From NCBI RefSeq assembly GCF_019599465.1, contig NZ_RKLR01000015.1, positions 1 through 64,000 of the forward strand: a DNA stretch of 64,000 nucleotides, read 5' to 3'. Both the position numbers and the translations under genes were made by a program. The DNA is from Haloarcula rubra (GTDB lineage: Archaea; Halobacteriota; Halobacteria; Halobacteriales; Haloarculaceae). Shown piece by piece: positions 1 to 8,715 of this stretch. The notes beneath the pieces are model-generated. The model worked only from the letters and a program-made list of their open reading frames with translations, did no database searches and had not been told where the DNA came from. The stretch's first letter is position 1. Every line of letters starts with the position of its first letter.

Positions 1-2
1 AA

Positions 3-476
3 GGCCGCGAGCGCGACCAGGAGTCGCGCTCGCGTGGCCTGTCCACGCGTGGACGAGGATCGTACGACGGCGACAAACCGCCGGTGTTCACGCTGGTCGA
101 TCGTGGCTCGGACGATCGGTACGTCGTGCCAGCGAAATCCGCCGACGAATCGACCATTCGACTCCTGCTTGCTGACCACGACGAGGAGTCGCTGACCGTC
201 TATACGGACGGATTTCGGGCCTACGATCCGCTCGAAGAAGACGACGCATTCACCCGCAAATACGTCGTCCACGGTGACGGAGAATACGCTGACGGCGACA
301 TCCACGTCAACAGCTGCGAGAGCCACGCGTCGCTGACGCGACGGTGGCTCTCGCCCCACCGAGGAGTGTCAAAAGACAAGCTAACACCGTATCTTAGAGC
401 CTTTCAGCTCCGTTGCGAACTCTACAGAAAACCAGGTGACGAAGCGCTCAAACATGCTCTCGACGCCGCCCTCTGA
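3..476 (+). CDS. IS1595-family (ISH4-like) transposase, C-terminal part
   Basis: The reading frame is open from the window edge, so the N-terminus lies upstream. The visible part has the DDE-transposase core of the IS1595/ISH4 group: GRGSYDGDKPPVFTLVDRG, then VYTDGFRAYD with a catalytic Asp, and a C-terminal HVNSCESHASLTRRWLSPHRG block with the expected acidic residue. The C-terminal KDKLTPYLRAFQLRCELYR is typical of this family and the protein ends naturally at 476. The sequence joins tnpB-derived DNA within about 30 bp, so no full right-hand flank is visible. Family assignment is firm; whether the element is complete cannot be judged from this window. Confidence 0.8.
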   Translation, partial: GRERDQESRSRGLSTRGRGSYDGDKPPVFTLVDRGSDDRYVVPAKSADESTIRLLLADHDEESLTVYTDGFRAYDPLEEDDAFTRKYVVHGDGEYADGDIHVNSCESHASLTRRWLSPHRGVSKDKLTPYLRAFQLRCELYRKPGDEALKHALDAAL

Positions 477-492
477 AAATCAACAACGTGCT

Positions 493-1243
493 TCACAAGA
501 GCGTCCGTTGTTTCTCCCAGTTGTTCGACCCTTTCTCCTTGCGAGACAACGTGCGTTGCTCGCGGCGCAGATGCTCGTAGTCGTCTGCGAGGTCTGGCCA
601 GTCCACGGTCGTACCGTCCGAGGTGTGGATGTAGTTCTGGATGCCGAGGTCAACGCCAACGCTGTTGTTCGCGTCCAGCGAGCCCACGTCGGGTTTCTCC
701 GACAGGTCAGCATCGTCGGTTTCCAATCCGAAGGAGACGAACCACTCGCCAGTCGTCTCCTTTTTGATCGTGACTTCTTTAATCGTGGTGTGGTCGGGAA
801 TCGGACGCGGGTACCGGAGTTTCACCCAGCCGATTTTGCTGAAGCGGACGTATGCGTACTTGCAGTGCCCCCTCTTTTCATCGAGGTCGAAGCCAGACTG
901 GTTGTACGTCACACTCCGATAGTCGCTGGGTGCTTGCCGTTTGAGCCGACCAACGGTGGCCCCCCTTCCCTTTCATCTTGTGAAGGGTCGAGAGATTACG
1001 ATAGAAGCGAGCGACGGTGGCTTGCGCGGCCTTCGAGTGCAGTTCAGCAAACACCGGCCACTTGCGCTTCCACTCGGGGAGTTTGTTGTTCTGGTCGTAC
1101 TCGCTCGGCTTGTCGTCCTCTGGAGCTTGCTCGTAGTCTGAGCGGACGTGATTGTAGAGTTGACGATGAACGTCGATGTGATGTTCCAGCCGCTCCGCTA
1201 CCTCTCCTGTCGGGTATGCTTGGTAGCGGTGACTGAAATCCAT
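493..1243 (-). pseudogene. TnpB (IS200/IS605, IS1341-type) remnant, frameshifted and C-truncated
   Basis: Two overlapping minus-strand frames make up the front half of a TnpB RNA-guided nuclease/accessory transposition protein. Positions 1243-~930 encode MDFSHRYQAYPTGEVAERLE through the RFYRNLSTLHKMKGKGG helix region. Positions ~912-505 in another frame continue with FDLDEKRGHCKYAYVRFSKIG and reach the RuvC-I strand NNSVGVDLGIQNY with its catalytic Asp. A frameshift lies at about 910-960. Homology stops after NNWEKQR at about 505, so RuvC-II, the zinc finger and RuvC-III are gone (TnpB is usually about 400 aa). The 3' end, where an omega-RNA would lie, is also lost. The gene is non-functional. 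Confidence 0.85.
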
Positions 1244-1305
1244 CGCTGTCTACTGGTCTGGAGTGTGTCTGATTAATGGTTTGTTTTGCGGATTGTCGGC
1301 TTCAT

Positions 1306-1327
1306 CCCCGACCACGGTAGGTCGGGG
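1306..1327. repeat. Perfect 8-bp inverted repeat, probable IS200/IS605 left-end hairpin
   Basis: CCCCGACC (1306-1313) and GGTCGGGG (1320-1327) form a perfect stem with a 6-nt loop, 63 bp upstream of the tnpB start. IS200/IS605 elements carry subterminal hairpins recognised by TnpA, so the position fits a left end of the decayed element. No tnpA is present. The rest of 1244-1533 shows no gene. Confidence 0.5.
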
Positions 1328-1533
1328 TATTCGCCTCGCTTACCAATATAAATCCTGACCGGGTTGGTGCTTGACCCACCCTATCGGATCAGTAACAGGC
1401 AGGTCTGTGGACGTTCACCGACACGAATGGTCTTCTCCGAGGTAGGTTCCGCGTCCGTTTGACGAGACAATCCGGTTCAATTGAATTCTCCAACAGGGAG
1501 GGACAGAGGGGCTGACTGTGGTCCGATCCCCGG

Positions 1534-2307
1534 TTACTGGATTGTAAGCGCGAAGAGTGTGAGGTTGTGGACAGCAGGAATGAGACCGGCGCCGGCGGCG
1601 ATGACTAGCAGGCCCACTGACTCTCGGTCCAGGTGATCTCTGTTTGTGTCGAGAACGGCTAAGACGAGCAATGCCGCCGTTATTTTTACGAGGAGAAAGA
1701 GTACGACGCCGGACGGGCCGACGCCGTCTCCGAACTGAATGATCGTTGCAGAGATCGGGTTCCGTTCGATCGTCCCGAGGCGCTCGAGTCCGATTCCCGT
1801 GGTCGTTGCGTCAAGGACGTGCGCAAAGAGGACCCCACCACCGAGCCACCCGTGGGTGGACAGATATCGATCCTGAACCGCTCGTAGGACAAGTCCGGTG
1901 ATACCGATCGCTAGCACGATTGCAGCTGCGTTCCAGACGACAACTCGCCACTGGAGCGCCTCCGTTGCGAGAACACTTACTCCGCCGACGGTGATAGCTG
2001 TGAGGACACCGCTTACGGCTGTCCATCGAGCGATATCGTTCACATCGGCAGCATCGAGTATCAGCCACAGTCCTGCAACCAGCGTAGCAACTATGAGGTA
2101 CACAGTGGGGCTCCGAACGAAGCCAGCGGCCAGTCCCGACATGGGTACTGAACGTCCGATAGCGACCGCGACACCGATGACGCCGAACCACGGAAGCGTA
2201 GCCGCGATGTCGACCGCAGTCACGGCAACGTGGCGACGACGCAGGGTCCACGCTATCGCGACAATTGAAAAGCTGGCGAGGGCAAATGAGATGACGGAGT
2301 CGATCAT
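1534..2307 (-). CDS. DUF63-type multi-spanning membrane protein
   Basis: Polytopic membrane protein, about 257 aa with roughly seven hydrophobic segments. It matches the archaeal DUF63 pattern near residues 170-200 (HVLDATTTGIGLERLG, then IERNPIS) and ends in a long hydrophobic helix with LIPAVHNLTLFA. No biochemical role is established for this family. The start is uncertain: ATG at 2307 is used here; an in-frame TTG at 2325 would add six residues. The glutaredoxin-like gene lies upstream in the same orientation, about 60 bp away, and may be co-transcribed. Family call is fairly sure, function unknown. Confidence 0.75.
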   Translation of the reverse strand: MIDSVISFALASFSIVAIAWTLRRRHVAVTAVDIAATLPWFGVIGVAVAIGRSVPMSGLAAGFVRSPTVYLIVATLVAGLWLILDAADVNDIARWTAVSGVLTAITVGGVSVLATEALQWRVVVWNAAAIVLAIGITGLVLRAVQDRYLSTHGWLGGGVLFAHVLDATTTGIGLERLGTIERNPISATIIQFGDGVGPSGVVLFLLVKITAALLVLAVLDTNRDHLDRESVGLLVIAAGAGLIPAVHNLTLFALTIQ

Positions 2308-2370
2308 TTTGGCGATATTGGACAACGGTGTGCGGCGGGCAGCCGCTCTCGACAGTCCTCTAGAACTACG

Positions 2371-2610
2371 TCAGGCGTACGTGCTCTCAAGATGGGTGAC
2401 GATGGCGTCGCTCTCTGCCATCCCCTCGACTCCGTGTTCGGGGTCAACGAGTACCGGCACCCCGGACTGACCGCTCACGGATTTCACTTCAAACCGGAGA
2501 AACCGGAAGGGAAGAACATTATGAGTCTCGTATTCTAAATCCAGTTCATCAAGCTTGTTTTCAACCTTCGCACAGTACGGGCAGCCGGGGAGTCGATAGA
2601 GTTCCAGCAT
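2371..2610 (-). CDS. Glutaredoxin / GST N-terminal-like thiol protein
   Basis: A 79-aa single-domain thioredoxin-fold protein. It opens with MLELYRLPGCPYCAKVENKL, giving the CPYC dithiol active site at residues 10-13, and has the cis-Pro segment SGVPVLVDPEHGVEGMAESD. The likely role is thiol-disulfide exchange, possibly with gamma-glutamylcysteine, the low-molecular-weight thiol known from halobacteria. It sits downstream of the mercuric-reductase-type gene in the same orientation (about 140 bp gap), which suggests a shared thiol or metal-stress role; that link is an inference. Confidence 0.8.
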   Translation of the reverse strand: MLELYRLPGCPYCAKVENKLDELDLEYETHNVLPFRFLRFEVKSVSGQSGVPVLVDPEHGVEGMAESDAIVTHLESTYA

Positions 2611-2747
2611 TGGATCGTAGTAGAGAGTGAGCGTCGTCTCATTAAATACTCCTCGCGAATGCGAAACGAGTTCGCACGAGCGCTGTGGCTGTCAGAGTGA
2701 ACGTCCAATCGAGAACGGGAGTTCTCAATATCTGCTTCGGAGGTGAT

Positions 2748-4193
2748 TCACTCGATACAACAGCTCATTTTCGACGTGTCGCGACGGAACGCCTGACACG
2801 CCTGTTTGAACGCCTCGGAGAACGTCGGGAACGGGTGAACGGTATCGATGATATCGTCGACGGTGAGACCGAATTTCACCGCCAGCGTGGCTTCCATGAT
2901 CATGTCGGCGGCACGGGGTCCGACCATGTGGACGCCGACGATCTCGTCGGTCTCGTGGTGCTTGACGACCTGGACGAGGCCCTCTGTGTTCTTGACAGCC
3001 TTCGCCCGCGGTACGTCCGCCATCTGGATGGTCCGGCACGAACAGGTGCCGTGCTCATCCATGGACTCCAGTTCGGTCGTGCCGACAGCAGCGACCTCGG
3101 GACTGGTGAAGACGACTGCGGGAACCGCGTCGTAATCAATGCTGACGCTCTCGTCTTCGAAGGCGTTCTTGACGGCGTGATTGCCCTCCTTGGCGGCGAC
3201 CGTCTCCAGTTCGGGCTCGCCGATCACGTCGCCCGCCGCGTAGATGTCGGGATTGGTCGTCTGGAAATGCTCGTCGACACGAATCGTCCCGTCGTCGTTT
3301 GTTTCAACCCCTACCGTTTCCAGGCCGATGCCCTCGCTATTCGGCTGGACGCCGGTTGCGACGAACAGCGCGTCCCCGGTGACTGTCCGCTCGGTGCCGT
3401 CGACGACCGTTTCGACGGCGACGCCTGATTGGATCGCTTCGGCTCCACCGTCGGCTGCTGATGCGTGGACACGCTGGAAACCGTTGCCGGTGACCACCTT
3501 GATGCCTTCCGCCTCGAATGCGCGCTGCATCTCACGCCCGAGTTGGCCTTCCATGTCCGAGAGGAGGCGGTCGGAGCGCTGCAGAATCGTCACGTCGACA
3601 CCAACGCGGTGGAGAATCTGGCCCCACTCGAGAGCGATGTAACCCCCGCCGAGCATCACGATACTCTCAGGGAGGTCGCGCTCCTTGAGGATCGTTTCGC
3701 TCGTGTAGTAATCGACGTCGTCGAGGCCGTCGATGGGCGGCGCCCACGGTGAACTGCCGGTCGCGACGAGCGCCTTTTCCCCAGTGATGCGCTCCCCCTC
3801 GTCGGCGCCGTCGACGACTTCGATGGTCGTGTCGTCGACCAGTTGGCCGTAGCCCTCGTAGATGTCGGTCTCGAAGTGCTCGGCGACATCGACGTAGTTC
3901 TCCTGGCGGAATCCCTTGACGAGTTCGTCGGTGCCGTCGAGTGCGTCGGCCCAGTCGACGGTCGGTTCCTCGGGGTATCGAACGGCGTTAAAGGGATTCT
4001 CCGACGCTGCAGCGCCGCTCTCGGCGACGGCAAGGAGATGCTTACTCGGGATACAGCCGACGTTCACGCAGGTTCCGCCGATGGGCAGGCCGGTATTCAC
4101 CATCGCCGTCGAGAGATCCCGCCGGCACGCTTCAGTGATCGCGGCGAAGGCAGCGGCCCCTCCGCCAAGAATCACGAGATCATAGTCAGACAT
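2748..4193 (-). CDS. merA: Mercury(II) reductase-type pyridine nucleotide-disulfide oxidoreductase
   Basis: FAD/NAD(P)H flavoprotein of about 481 aa. The FAD motif GGGAAAFAAI is near the N-terminus, and the redox centre GGTCVNVGCIPSK follows at about residue 40. The NAD motif is GGGYIALEWG, a second FAD segment is YAAGDVIG, and the dimerisation domain holds FSEAFKQACQAF. The C-terminus ends in MSCCIE, the vicinal Cys pair MerA uses to hand Hg(II) to the active site; this separates it from dihydrolipoamide dehydrogenases. The N-terminal HMA domain of many MerAs is absent. I chose ATG 4193 over 4202 because it directly precedes the Rossmann strand. It is divergent from the HxlR gene at 4281. 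Confidence 0.85.
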   Translation of the reverse strand: MSDYDLVILGGGAAAFAAITEACRRDLSTAMVNTGLPIGGTCVNVGCIPSKHLLAVAESGAAASENPFNAVRYPEEPTVDWADALDGTDELVKGFRQENYVDVAEHFETDIYEGYGQLVDDTTIEVVDGADEGERITGEKALVATGSSPWAPPIDGLDDVDYYTSETILKERDLPESIVMLGGGYIALEWGQILHRVGVDVTILQRSDRLLSDMEGQLGREMQRAFEAEGIKVVTGNGFQRVHASAADGGAEAIQSGVAVETVVDGTERTVTGDALFVATGVQPNSEGIGLETVGVETNDDGTIRVDEHFQTTNPDIYAAGDVIGEPELETVAAKEGNHAVKNAFEDESVSIDYDAVPAVVFTSPEVAAVGTTELESMDEHGTCSCRTIQMADVPRAKAVKNTEGLVQVVKHHETDEIVGVHMVGPRAADMIMEATLAVKFGLTVDDIIDTVHPFPTFSEAFKQACQAFRRDTSKMSCCIE

Positions 4194-4280
4194 GCTGGTC
4201 ATTCATGGCTATACTTTATGACGGGAAGTTCTTATACTTCGGAGTCCAAAGCTATAGAGTAAGTTCGAGACTACAAAGCT

Positions 4281-4625
4281 ATGGCAGATACCACCGCAGA
4301 CGCGCCCGTGTGCGATATCGACGGAACGTGCTACTGTCCGCTCACGGGTGTCATCGACACGCTGAGCCGGAAATATGCGATGCAACTCGTCAGCATCATC
4401 GGGGCGCACGATTCACTCCGGTTCGCGGAGATCGAAGAACATCTTCCGACGGCGAGTACTTCGACCATCTCGAAACGCCTCGACGAGTTCGAGGAAGCCG
4501 GACTGATCTCTCGGACCCAGTACAACGAGATTCCACCCCGTGTCGAGTACTCGCTGACCGACGATGGAGATGAGGTGCGAACCCGTCTCGAACCGCTGTT
4601 GGAATGGGCTTCGGCGGCCGAGTGA
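4281..4625 (+). CDS. HxlR-family winged-helix regulator with Cys-rich N-terminus
   Basis: 114-aa HxlR-type winged helix: GVIDTLSRKYAMQLVSIIGA, recognition region TSTISKRLDEFEEAGLI and wing VEYSLTDDGDEV. The N-terminus carries three cysteines at residues 11, 17 and 19 (VCDIDGTCYCP), not a usual part of the winged helix. It starts 88 bp from the divergent merA start, so it probably controls merA and itself. A 9-bp direct repeat CAAAGCTAT (4247-4255 and 4274-4282) lies between the genes, one copy overlapping the start codon. Hg(II) or thiol sensing by the cysteines is an inference from context. Confidence 0.8.
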   Translation: MADTTADAPVCDIDGTCYCPLTGVIDTLSRKYAMQLVSIIGAHDSLRFAEIEEHLPTASTSTISKRLDEFEEAGLISRTQYNEIPPRVEYSLTDDGDEVRTRLEPLLEWASAAE

Positions 4626-4704
4626 CTCCGGCGAGTAGCCGGTTGTGTAATGTAAATGCACGTTCGATAGTCTATTAAGATGGTTCCGTGCCCTTCTGTT
4701 ATTC

Positions 4705-4986
4705 ATGCCTGAACAGCCGTCTCTGTCACCTCAGGAAACTTCTGCTGACCTTGCGGATCTCCCGCCGAGCGCCAAACTCGTCGCAAAAATGCTCGAATAC
4801 GAGGGCGATAGCACGCAGTCGGAGCTCGCTGAGTCAACGCTTCTCCCGCGCCGCACCGTTCGATATGCTCTCACGGAACTCGAAAAAAACGGGATCGTCT
4901 CCTCCCGTATCTCGTTCATGGATGCGAGACAGCGGATCTACTCACTCGAATTGGGTGACGGCCAACGTGTTGGCACCGGCGCTTAG
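4705..4986 (+). CDS. MarR/TrmB-like winged-helix regulator
   Basis: 93-aa protein made almost only of a winged helix. It opens with LPPSAKLVAKMLEYEGDSTQ, has the recognition helix RRTVRYALTELEKNGIV, and ends in a short basic wing around FMDARQRIYSLE. The type is common in haloarchaea and usually sits beside its target. It converges on the TauE/SafE gene with stop codons overlapping by 4 nt. The same pair, with the same LPPSAKL/CPPSAKL signature, recurs at 17185-18410, where the two are tandem. No ligand-binding domain is present. Confidence 0.75.
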   Translation: MPEQPSLSPQETSADLADLPPSAKLVAKMLEYEGDSTQSELAESTLLPRRTVRYALTELEKNGIVSSRISFMDARQRIYSLELGDGQRVGTGA

Positions 4987-5768
4987 GTCAGTCCTAATCC
5001 ACCGCCAACCAGACGAAATCCAACGACAGTGAGGAGACCGAAGACGACGAGTCTGCGAGACCGCTCGCTGGCAGTCATTCGGAGGCGCTTCCCGACAGCG
5101 ACCCCGATTGCGGCCGGGATGGCAGCGACGACGGACGCGAACAGGACGGTCTGGCTGGGATACAGCCCGAATAGACCCGCCACACCAACGCGGATCCCGT
5201 TGAGCCCCAGAAATACGAGGGCGACGACGCCGACGAATAACCCGTGGGAGAGGTCGAAGATCCGCAGATACGCGATGAGCTGTACCCCGACGTTCGTCCC
5301 TCCGAACAGCAGTCCTGAAATGCTGCCGACGCCGACCATCCCAACTCGCGTTTGAGCGAACGAACCGATTCCACCTGCCGACCACTCCGGGAGGGAGATT
5401 CGTCGCTGGGCGGTCGCGACGAACCCGAGCGTCAATACTCCGAGACCGAGACGCAGCGGGGTGGTCGGAAGACTACTCAGGACGGCCATCCCGACAACCG
5501 TGCCGACCAGTGCTGCACCGATGAGTGGGGCAAACCGTTGACTACAGGTTCGCAGCTCTTCCCGGGTGAGATCTCGTACTAGCGAGAGATTCACCGCGAG
5601 AATGGGGATGATCATGAAAACAACTGCCGTTGCCGGATCGATTACCGTTGCAAGCGCCATCGTCCCGACGAGGGCGAACCCGAAGCCAGCGAGTCCATTC
5701 GTCGTCCCGGCGACCAGAATAACGAGCGTCATCAGCGCCACTGTCGGCCCCCCGATGGCTGCAATCAT
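4983..5768 (-). CDS. TauE/SafE family permease
   Basis: 261-aa membrane protein with about eight hydrophobic segments and the internal pseudo-repeat of the TauE/SafE family. The signature glycine-rich segments are visible: TNGLAGFGFALVGT near residue 25 and GLLFGGTNVGVQLIAYL near residue 160. Family members are proposed exporters of sulfite, sulfoacetate or other organic anions; the substrate here is unknown. Its ATG overlaps the stop of the upstream M20 remnant (TGATG), so the two were once translationally coupled. A paralogue lies at 17185. Confidence 0.8.
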   Translation of the reverse strand: MIAAIGGPTVALMTLVILVAGTTNGLAGFGFALVGTMALATVIDPATAVVFMIIPILAVNLSLVRDLTREELRTCSQRFAPLIGAALVGTVVGMAVLSSLPTTPLRLGLGVLTLGFVATAQRRISLPEWSAGGIGSFAQTRVGMVGVGSISGLLFGGTNVGVQLIAYLRIFDLSHGLFVGVVALVFLGLNGIRVGVAGLFGLYPSQTVLFASVVAAIPAAIGVAVGKRLRMTASERSRRLVVFGLLTVVGFRLVGGGLGLT

Positions 5769-6178
5769 TTGTCAGCGCTCGTAAGCTGCTCGTAGAGGAC
5801 TGGGAGTGTCCCGTAGCTGATGGCGTTTCGAACCAGGGCCTCGGTCGTCGTGTACTCGTCAGTTCCGTGCGCTGTCTGGGTCCGGAAGCCGAACTCGACC
5901 GTTGGAATCCCCTCGTGTCGAAGCACTTTGGCATCACCGCCACCGGTTGCGCTCCGCCGGTAGACTTGGTCGTCGACGACGTGGTCGGCTGCCCGCGCGC
6001 TCGCTTCGACGATCGGACTCCCGAGCGGCTCGTACGAACCACGGGTCCACGAGATATCAGTGATCTCGATGCCGTCCATCCCGGCCAAACAGTTCCGGAT
6101 CCCGCTAAGCGCGTCTCTGGTGTCGACACCGGCCGTCAATCGAATATCGACTCTACTTCGTGAACGAGGCGGCGTCAC
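5765..6178 (-). pseudogene. M20 peptidase remnant (C-terminal third)
   Basis: Only the C-terminal catalytic-domain part of an ArgE/DapE-like M20 metallopeptidase remains: RVDIRLTAGVDTRDAL, the metal/substrate region RRSATGGGDAKVLRHEGIP, and TAHGTDEYTTTEALV. The N-terminal half with the zinc ligands and catalytic Asp/Glu is missing; the DNA upstream to 6250 does not encode it. The complete paralogue at 13131 aligns over this segment (RSATGGGDAKTLRDRGI). The ORF itself has an ATG, so a short protein could be made, but it cannot be an active peptidase. It ends on the TauE start codon. Confidence 0.8.
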
Positions 6179-6291
6179 GTCGCTGCAACTTCTCTCGGCT
6201 CGGTCTCCTAGCTCGCCGCAACGGACTGGTGGTTTGACGCGGCGCTCGTAATACCCCCTATCTCTTATTTGCGCGCTTGTTAATATCTATC

Positions 6292-6996
6292 ATGGGAATG
6301 ACGAGCGTCGATCCGACCGGCTCAGCAGTCAAACTCGAATTCGAGCTTCTGGATCGTGACTGTTTCTTCGTCGATGCATCCGCCGTCGCTGACTGTCGAG
6401 TCACCCTTGAACATATGGTGAACCGTTCCGATGATCGGCTACTGGAGTACTTTACCGTGGAAGGGACGGCACCTGATCGCGTTCTCTCCATGGTCGAGGA
6501 GACGGCAGTTATCGACGAGGCGCGGCTAATTAGCCGGGGGGTTGACGGCGGCCTGTTCGAGTTCGTTGTTTCGGGCCCCTGCGTGACGACTACCCTCGCT
6601 GATACGGGGGCCATCGCACGATCAGTGCTGGCTGACGAAGGGATCGGTGAGATTGTCGCAGACGTGCCCGCCCACGTCGACGTCAGGCGGGTCGCCGAAC
6701 AGTTCGGAGACCAGTATCCGGAGTCGACGCTCACTGCCTGCCGAAACTCCAACGAACCGGTTCCGGTCCGGACCGAGTCCGGGGTTCACGCGACGATGGC
6801 CGACCAGCTCACCGACAAGCAACAGGAAGTGCTCCGAACCGCCTACCTGAGCGGCTACTTCAGCTGGCCACGACGGTCCAGTGCCGAGGAGTGTGCCGAC
6901 GCGCTCGGCATCGCACAATCGACGTTTAGCCAGCACATCCGGACTGCCGAGGAGAAGGTCATCGGGCGGCTGTTCGAAAGTGGCGTCGAGCAGTGA
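6292..6996 (+). CDS. Bat-type HTH_10 transcriptional regulator
   Basis: 235-aa haloarchaeal regulator in two parts. Residues 1-~155 are a bacterio-opsin-activator-associated sensor domain (EFELLDRDCFFVDASAVADC start, SRGVDGGLFEFVV). Residues ~170-235 are the HTH_10 domain, LTDKQQEVLRTAYLSGYFSW followed by the recognition region IAQSTFSQHIRTAEEKVI. ATG 6292 or 6298 is likely; a longer TTG start at 6277 is less so. The target is unknown; it is divergent from the M20/TauE unit and upstream of the hydrolase at 7243. Confidence 0.8.
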   Translation: MGMTSVDPTGSAVKLEFELLDRDCFFVDASAVADCRVTLEHMVNRSDDRLLEYFTVEGTAPDRVLSMVEETAVIDEARLISRGVDGGLFEFVVSGPCVTTTLADTGAIARSVLADEGIGEIVADVPAHVDVRRVAEQFGDQYPESTLTACRNSNEPVPVRTESGVHATMADQLTDKQQEVLRTAYLSGYFSWPRRSSAEECADALGIAQSTFSQHIRTAEEKVIGRLFESGVEQ

Positions 6997-7242
6997 CTGT
7001 CAGCGACTGACCGTCCGACAGAGAAGTTATTGTTGCTTCGAAACCGGCTGCTGTCCGATTCCATTGAGAGGGCTCATCGTAGCCGAACGGATAGAGCAAG
7101 CCTGCCAACCGAGGTGTTCGATTCTATCGAGAGAGTGAATCTATCCACCACTACGATAATCCGTATAAAAACCGGTCCTATGAACATAGGGACTAGCGCT
7201 TTGCGCCTTTCTACCAAAGCATCTGCGAGGTCAAGAGTGACG

Positions 7243-8079
7243 ATGACGACAACCTACGACGAATGGACTGCGGCACAGGACAGCACGACGGTGACCGTGG
7301 ACGACCACGAGATCGAGATGACGTACCGCGACGAAGGCAGTGGTGACCCCGTCGTCTTCCTCCACGGTATCCCGACAAACTCGTACCTCTTTCGCGACCA
7401 GTTCGACGCGGTTGCTGCGGAACGGCGTGCAATCGCGCCGGACATGATCGGCTACGGCAACTCCGCGATGTACGACGGATTCGACCGGTCAATCCGCGCC
7501 CAGGAGCTTGCGATCCGGAGTCTCGTTGACGAGCACGACTTCGATACCATCGACTTCGTCGGGCACGATCTCGGTGGCGGTGTGGGTTTACGCTACGCGG
7601 CCCGGACGCCAGACGCGATCGACCGGCTGGTCCTGTCGAACTCTGTCGCCTACGACTCCTGGCCGATCCAGACGATCACCGACCTCGGCCTGCCCGAGAC
7701 GGCACGAGAAACGAGCGTTGAGGAACTCCAGGGGATGCTCGATGGGCTGTTCCGGGACACGCTCTTCGGCGACGACCACGACGAAGCATTCCTTGACGGA
7801 ATGAAGGCGCCGTGGGCCTCTGAGGAAGGCGTCACCTCCGTCGTGCGCAACGCGAGTGCGACAAACACCAGCCACACGACGGAGGTTGATCCGAGTGACG
7901 TAACCGCCGACACGCTCTTGCTGTGGGGAACCGAAGACGAGTTCCAGCCGATCGAATGGGCGGAACGACTCGAAGCCGACATCGACTCCTGTGAGCTGAT
8001 CGGTCTCGAAGCGAACCATTGGGTTCCGGAGGATCGGACGGCAGAGTTCACCGACCACCTGACCGAGTTTCTGCTGTGA
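7243..8079 (+). CDS. Alpha/beta-hydrolase (haloalkane dehalogenase/epoxide hydrolase-like)
   Basis: 278-aa alpha/beta hydrolase. The oxyanion motif is VVFLHGIPTNSYLFRDQ. The nucleophile elbow is FVGHDLGGGVGL, with Asp in the nucleophile position as in haloalkane dehalogenases and epoxide hydrolases. A cap region follows, then LLLWGTEDEFQPI with the acid and EANHWVPEDR with the catalytic His. This supports hydrolysis by an ester intermediate on Asp; the substrate cannot be named. The upstream open frame reaches 7030, but ATG 7243 fits the family N-terminus (TYDEWTAAQDSTTVTV). Confidence 0.85.
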   Translation: MTTTYDEWTAAQDSTTVTVDDHEIEMTYRDEGSGDPVVFLHGIPTNSYLFRDQFDAVAAERRAIAPDMIGYGNSAMYDGFDRSIRAQELAIRSLVDEHDFDTIDFVGHDLGGGVGLRYAARTPDAIDRLVLSNSVAYDSWPIQTITDLGLPETARETSVEELQGMLDGLFRDTLFGDDHDEAFLDGMKAPWASEEGVTSVVRNASATNTSHTTEVDPSDVTADTLLLWGTEDEFQPIEWAERLEADIDSCELIGLEANHWVPEDRTAEFTDHLTEFLL

Positions 8080-8193
8080 ACCGCTTCGGGATCAAACCCC
8101 GAGGCGCTCGGCCTGCTCCGCCTGTAGACGAATCTCCGTCTGACACACCACTCGCTTGCCGTCTTTTATATTCTCGGCCCGAATAGGACACGC

Positions 8194-8688
8194 ATCGAGA
8201 AGGTTCGCATCGACGAGGTAAACAACAGCGTCCAGCCGGCGGCAGTAATGCGCCACCTCACAGAGCCGCTCGGTGTCACCGACCTCGCGATCAACTACTA
8301 CGAGCACGAACCCGGCGATAGCTTTGTGTTCGCCTACCACAACCACGAGGTACAGGAGGAACCGTTCTACGTTCAGTCGTGGACGGCGACGTTCAAGACC
8401 GAGGCCGATCCGGTGGCGGTCGACGAAGGCGAGATTATCCGATTCGACCGTGAGGAGTTCCAGCGTGGCTGGAATCGGGGAGACGAAAGCGTCCGCGCGC
8501 TCGCGCTCGGCGCACCGCTGGAGTACTGGGAGCAACGCAAACTGCGACACTGTCCGGAGTGCAAGACCGACACGGAGGGGCGACTGGAACGAACCGATGA
8601 CGAGAGTACAGTCGTTGCCTACTGCAAGTGATGCAACGCGGAGACAGGACGGTGGTTCCAGGGATCGATGAAGGGCGAAGTTCCGTAG
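8194..8688 (+). pseudogene. Cupin-domain protein, inactivated (lost start, nonsense in zinc ribbon)
   Basis: The frame encodes a cupin: SVQPAAVMRHLTEPLGVTDL, FAYHNHEVQEEPFYVQS, IIRFDREEFQRGWNRGDE. It is followed by a zinc ribbon whose first pair is HCPECKTDTEG. A TGA at 8629-8631 stops it inside the second pair (AYCK-stop-CNAETGRW); the same frame then runs on to 8688 with the expected ending. At the front the likely start is an ATC at 8194 (IEKVRIDEV), with no in-frame ATG or GTG at the homologous spot, so only an internal ATG at 8248 remains. Two lesions in one short gene argue for decay, not sequencing error. Confidence 0.75.
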
Positions 8689-8715
8689 TATTGTTCGATC
8701 CCCATCCTTCGCTAC

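Noticed and set aside
436-1236. Plus-strand ORF of 266 codons opposite tnpB
   Set aside because: It is the complement of recognisable TnpB sequence; its own translation is basic and not like haloarchaeal proteins.
2685-3428. Plus-strand ORF of 247 codons inside merA
   Set aside because: Antisense shadow of a clear flavoprotein gene; arises from high GC codon bias.
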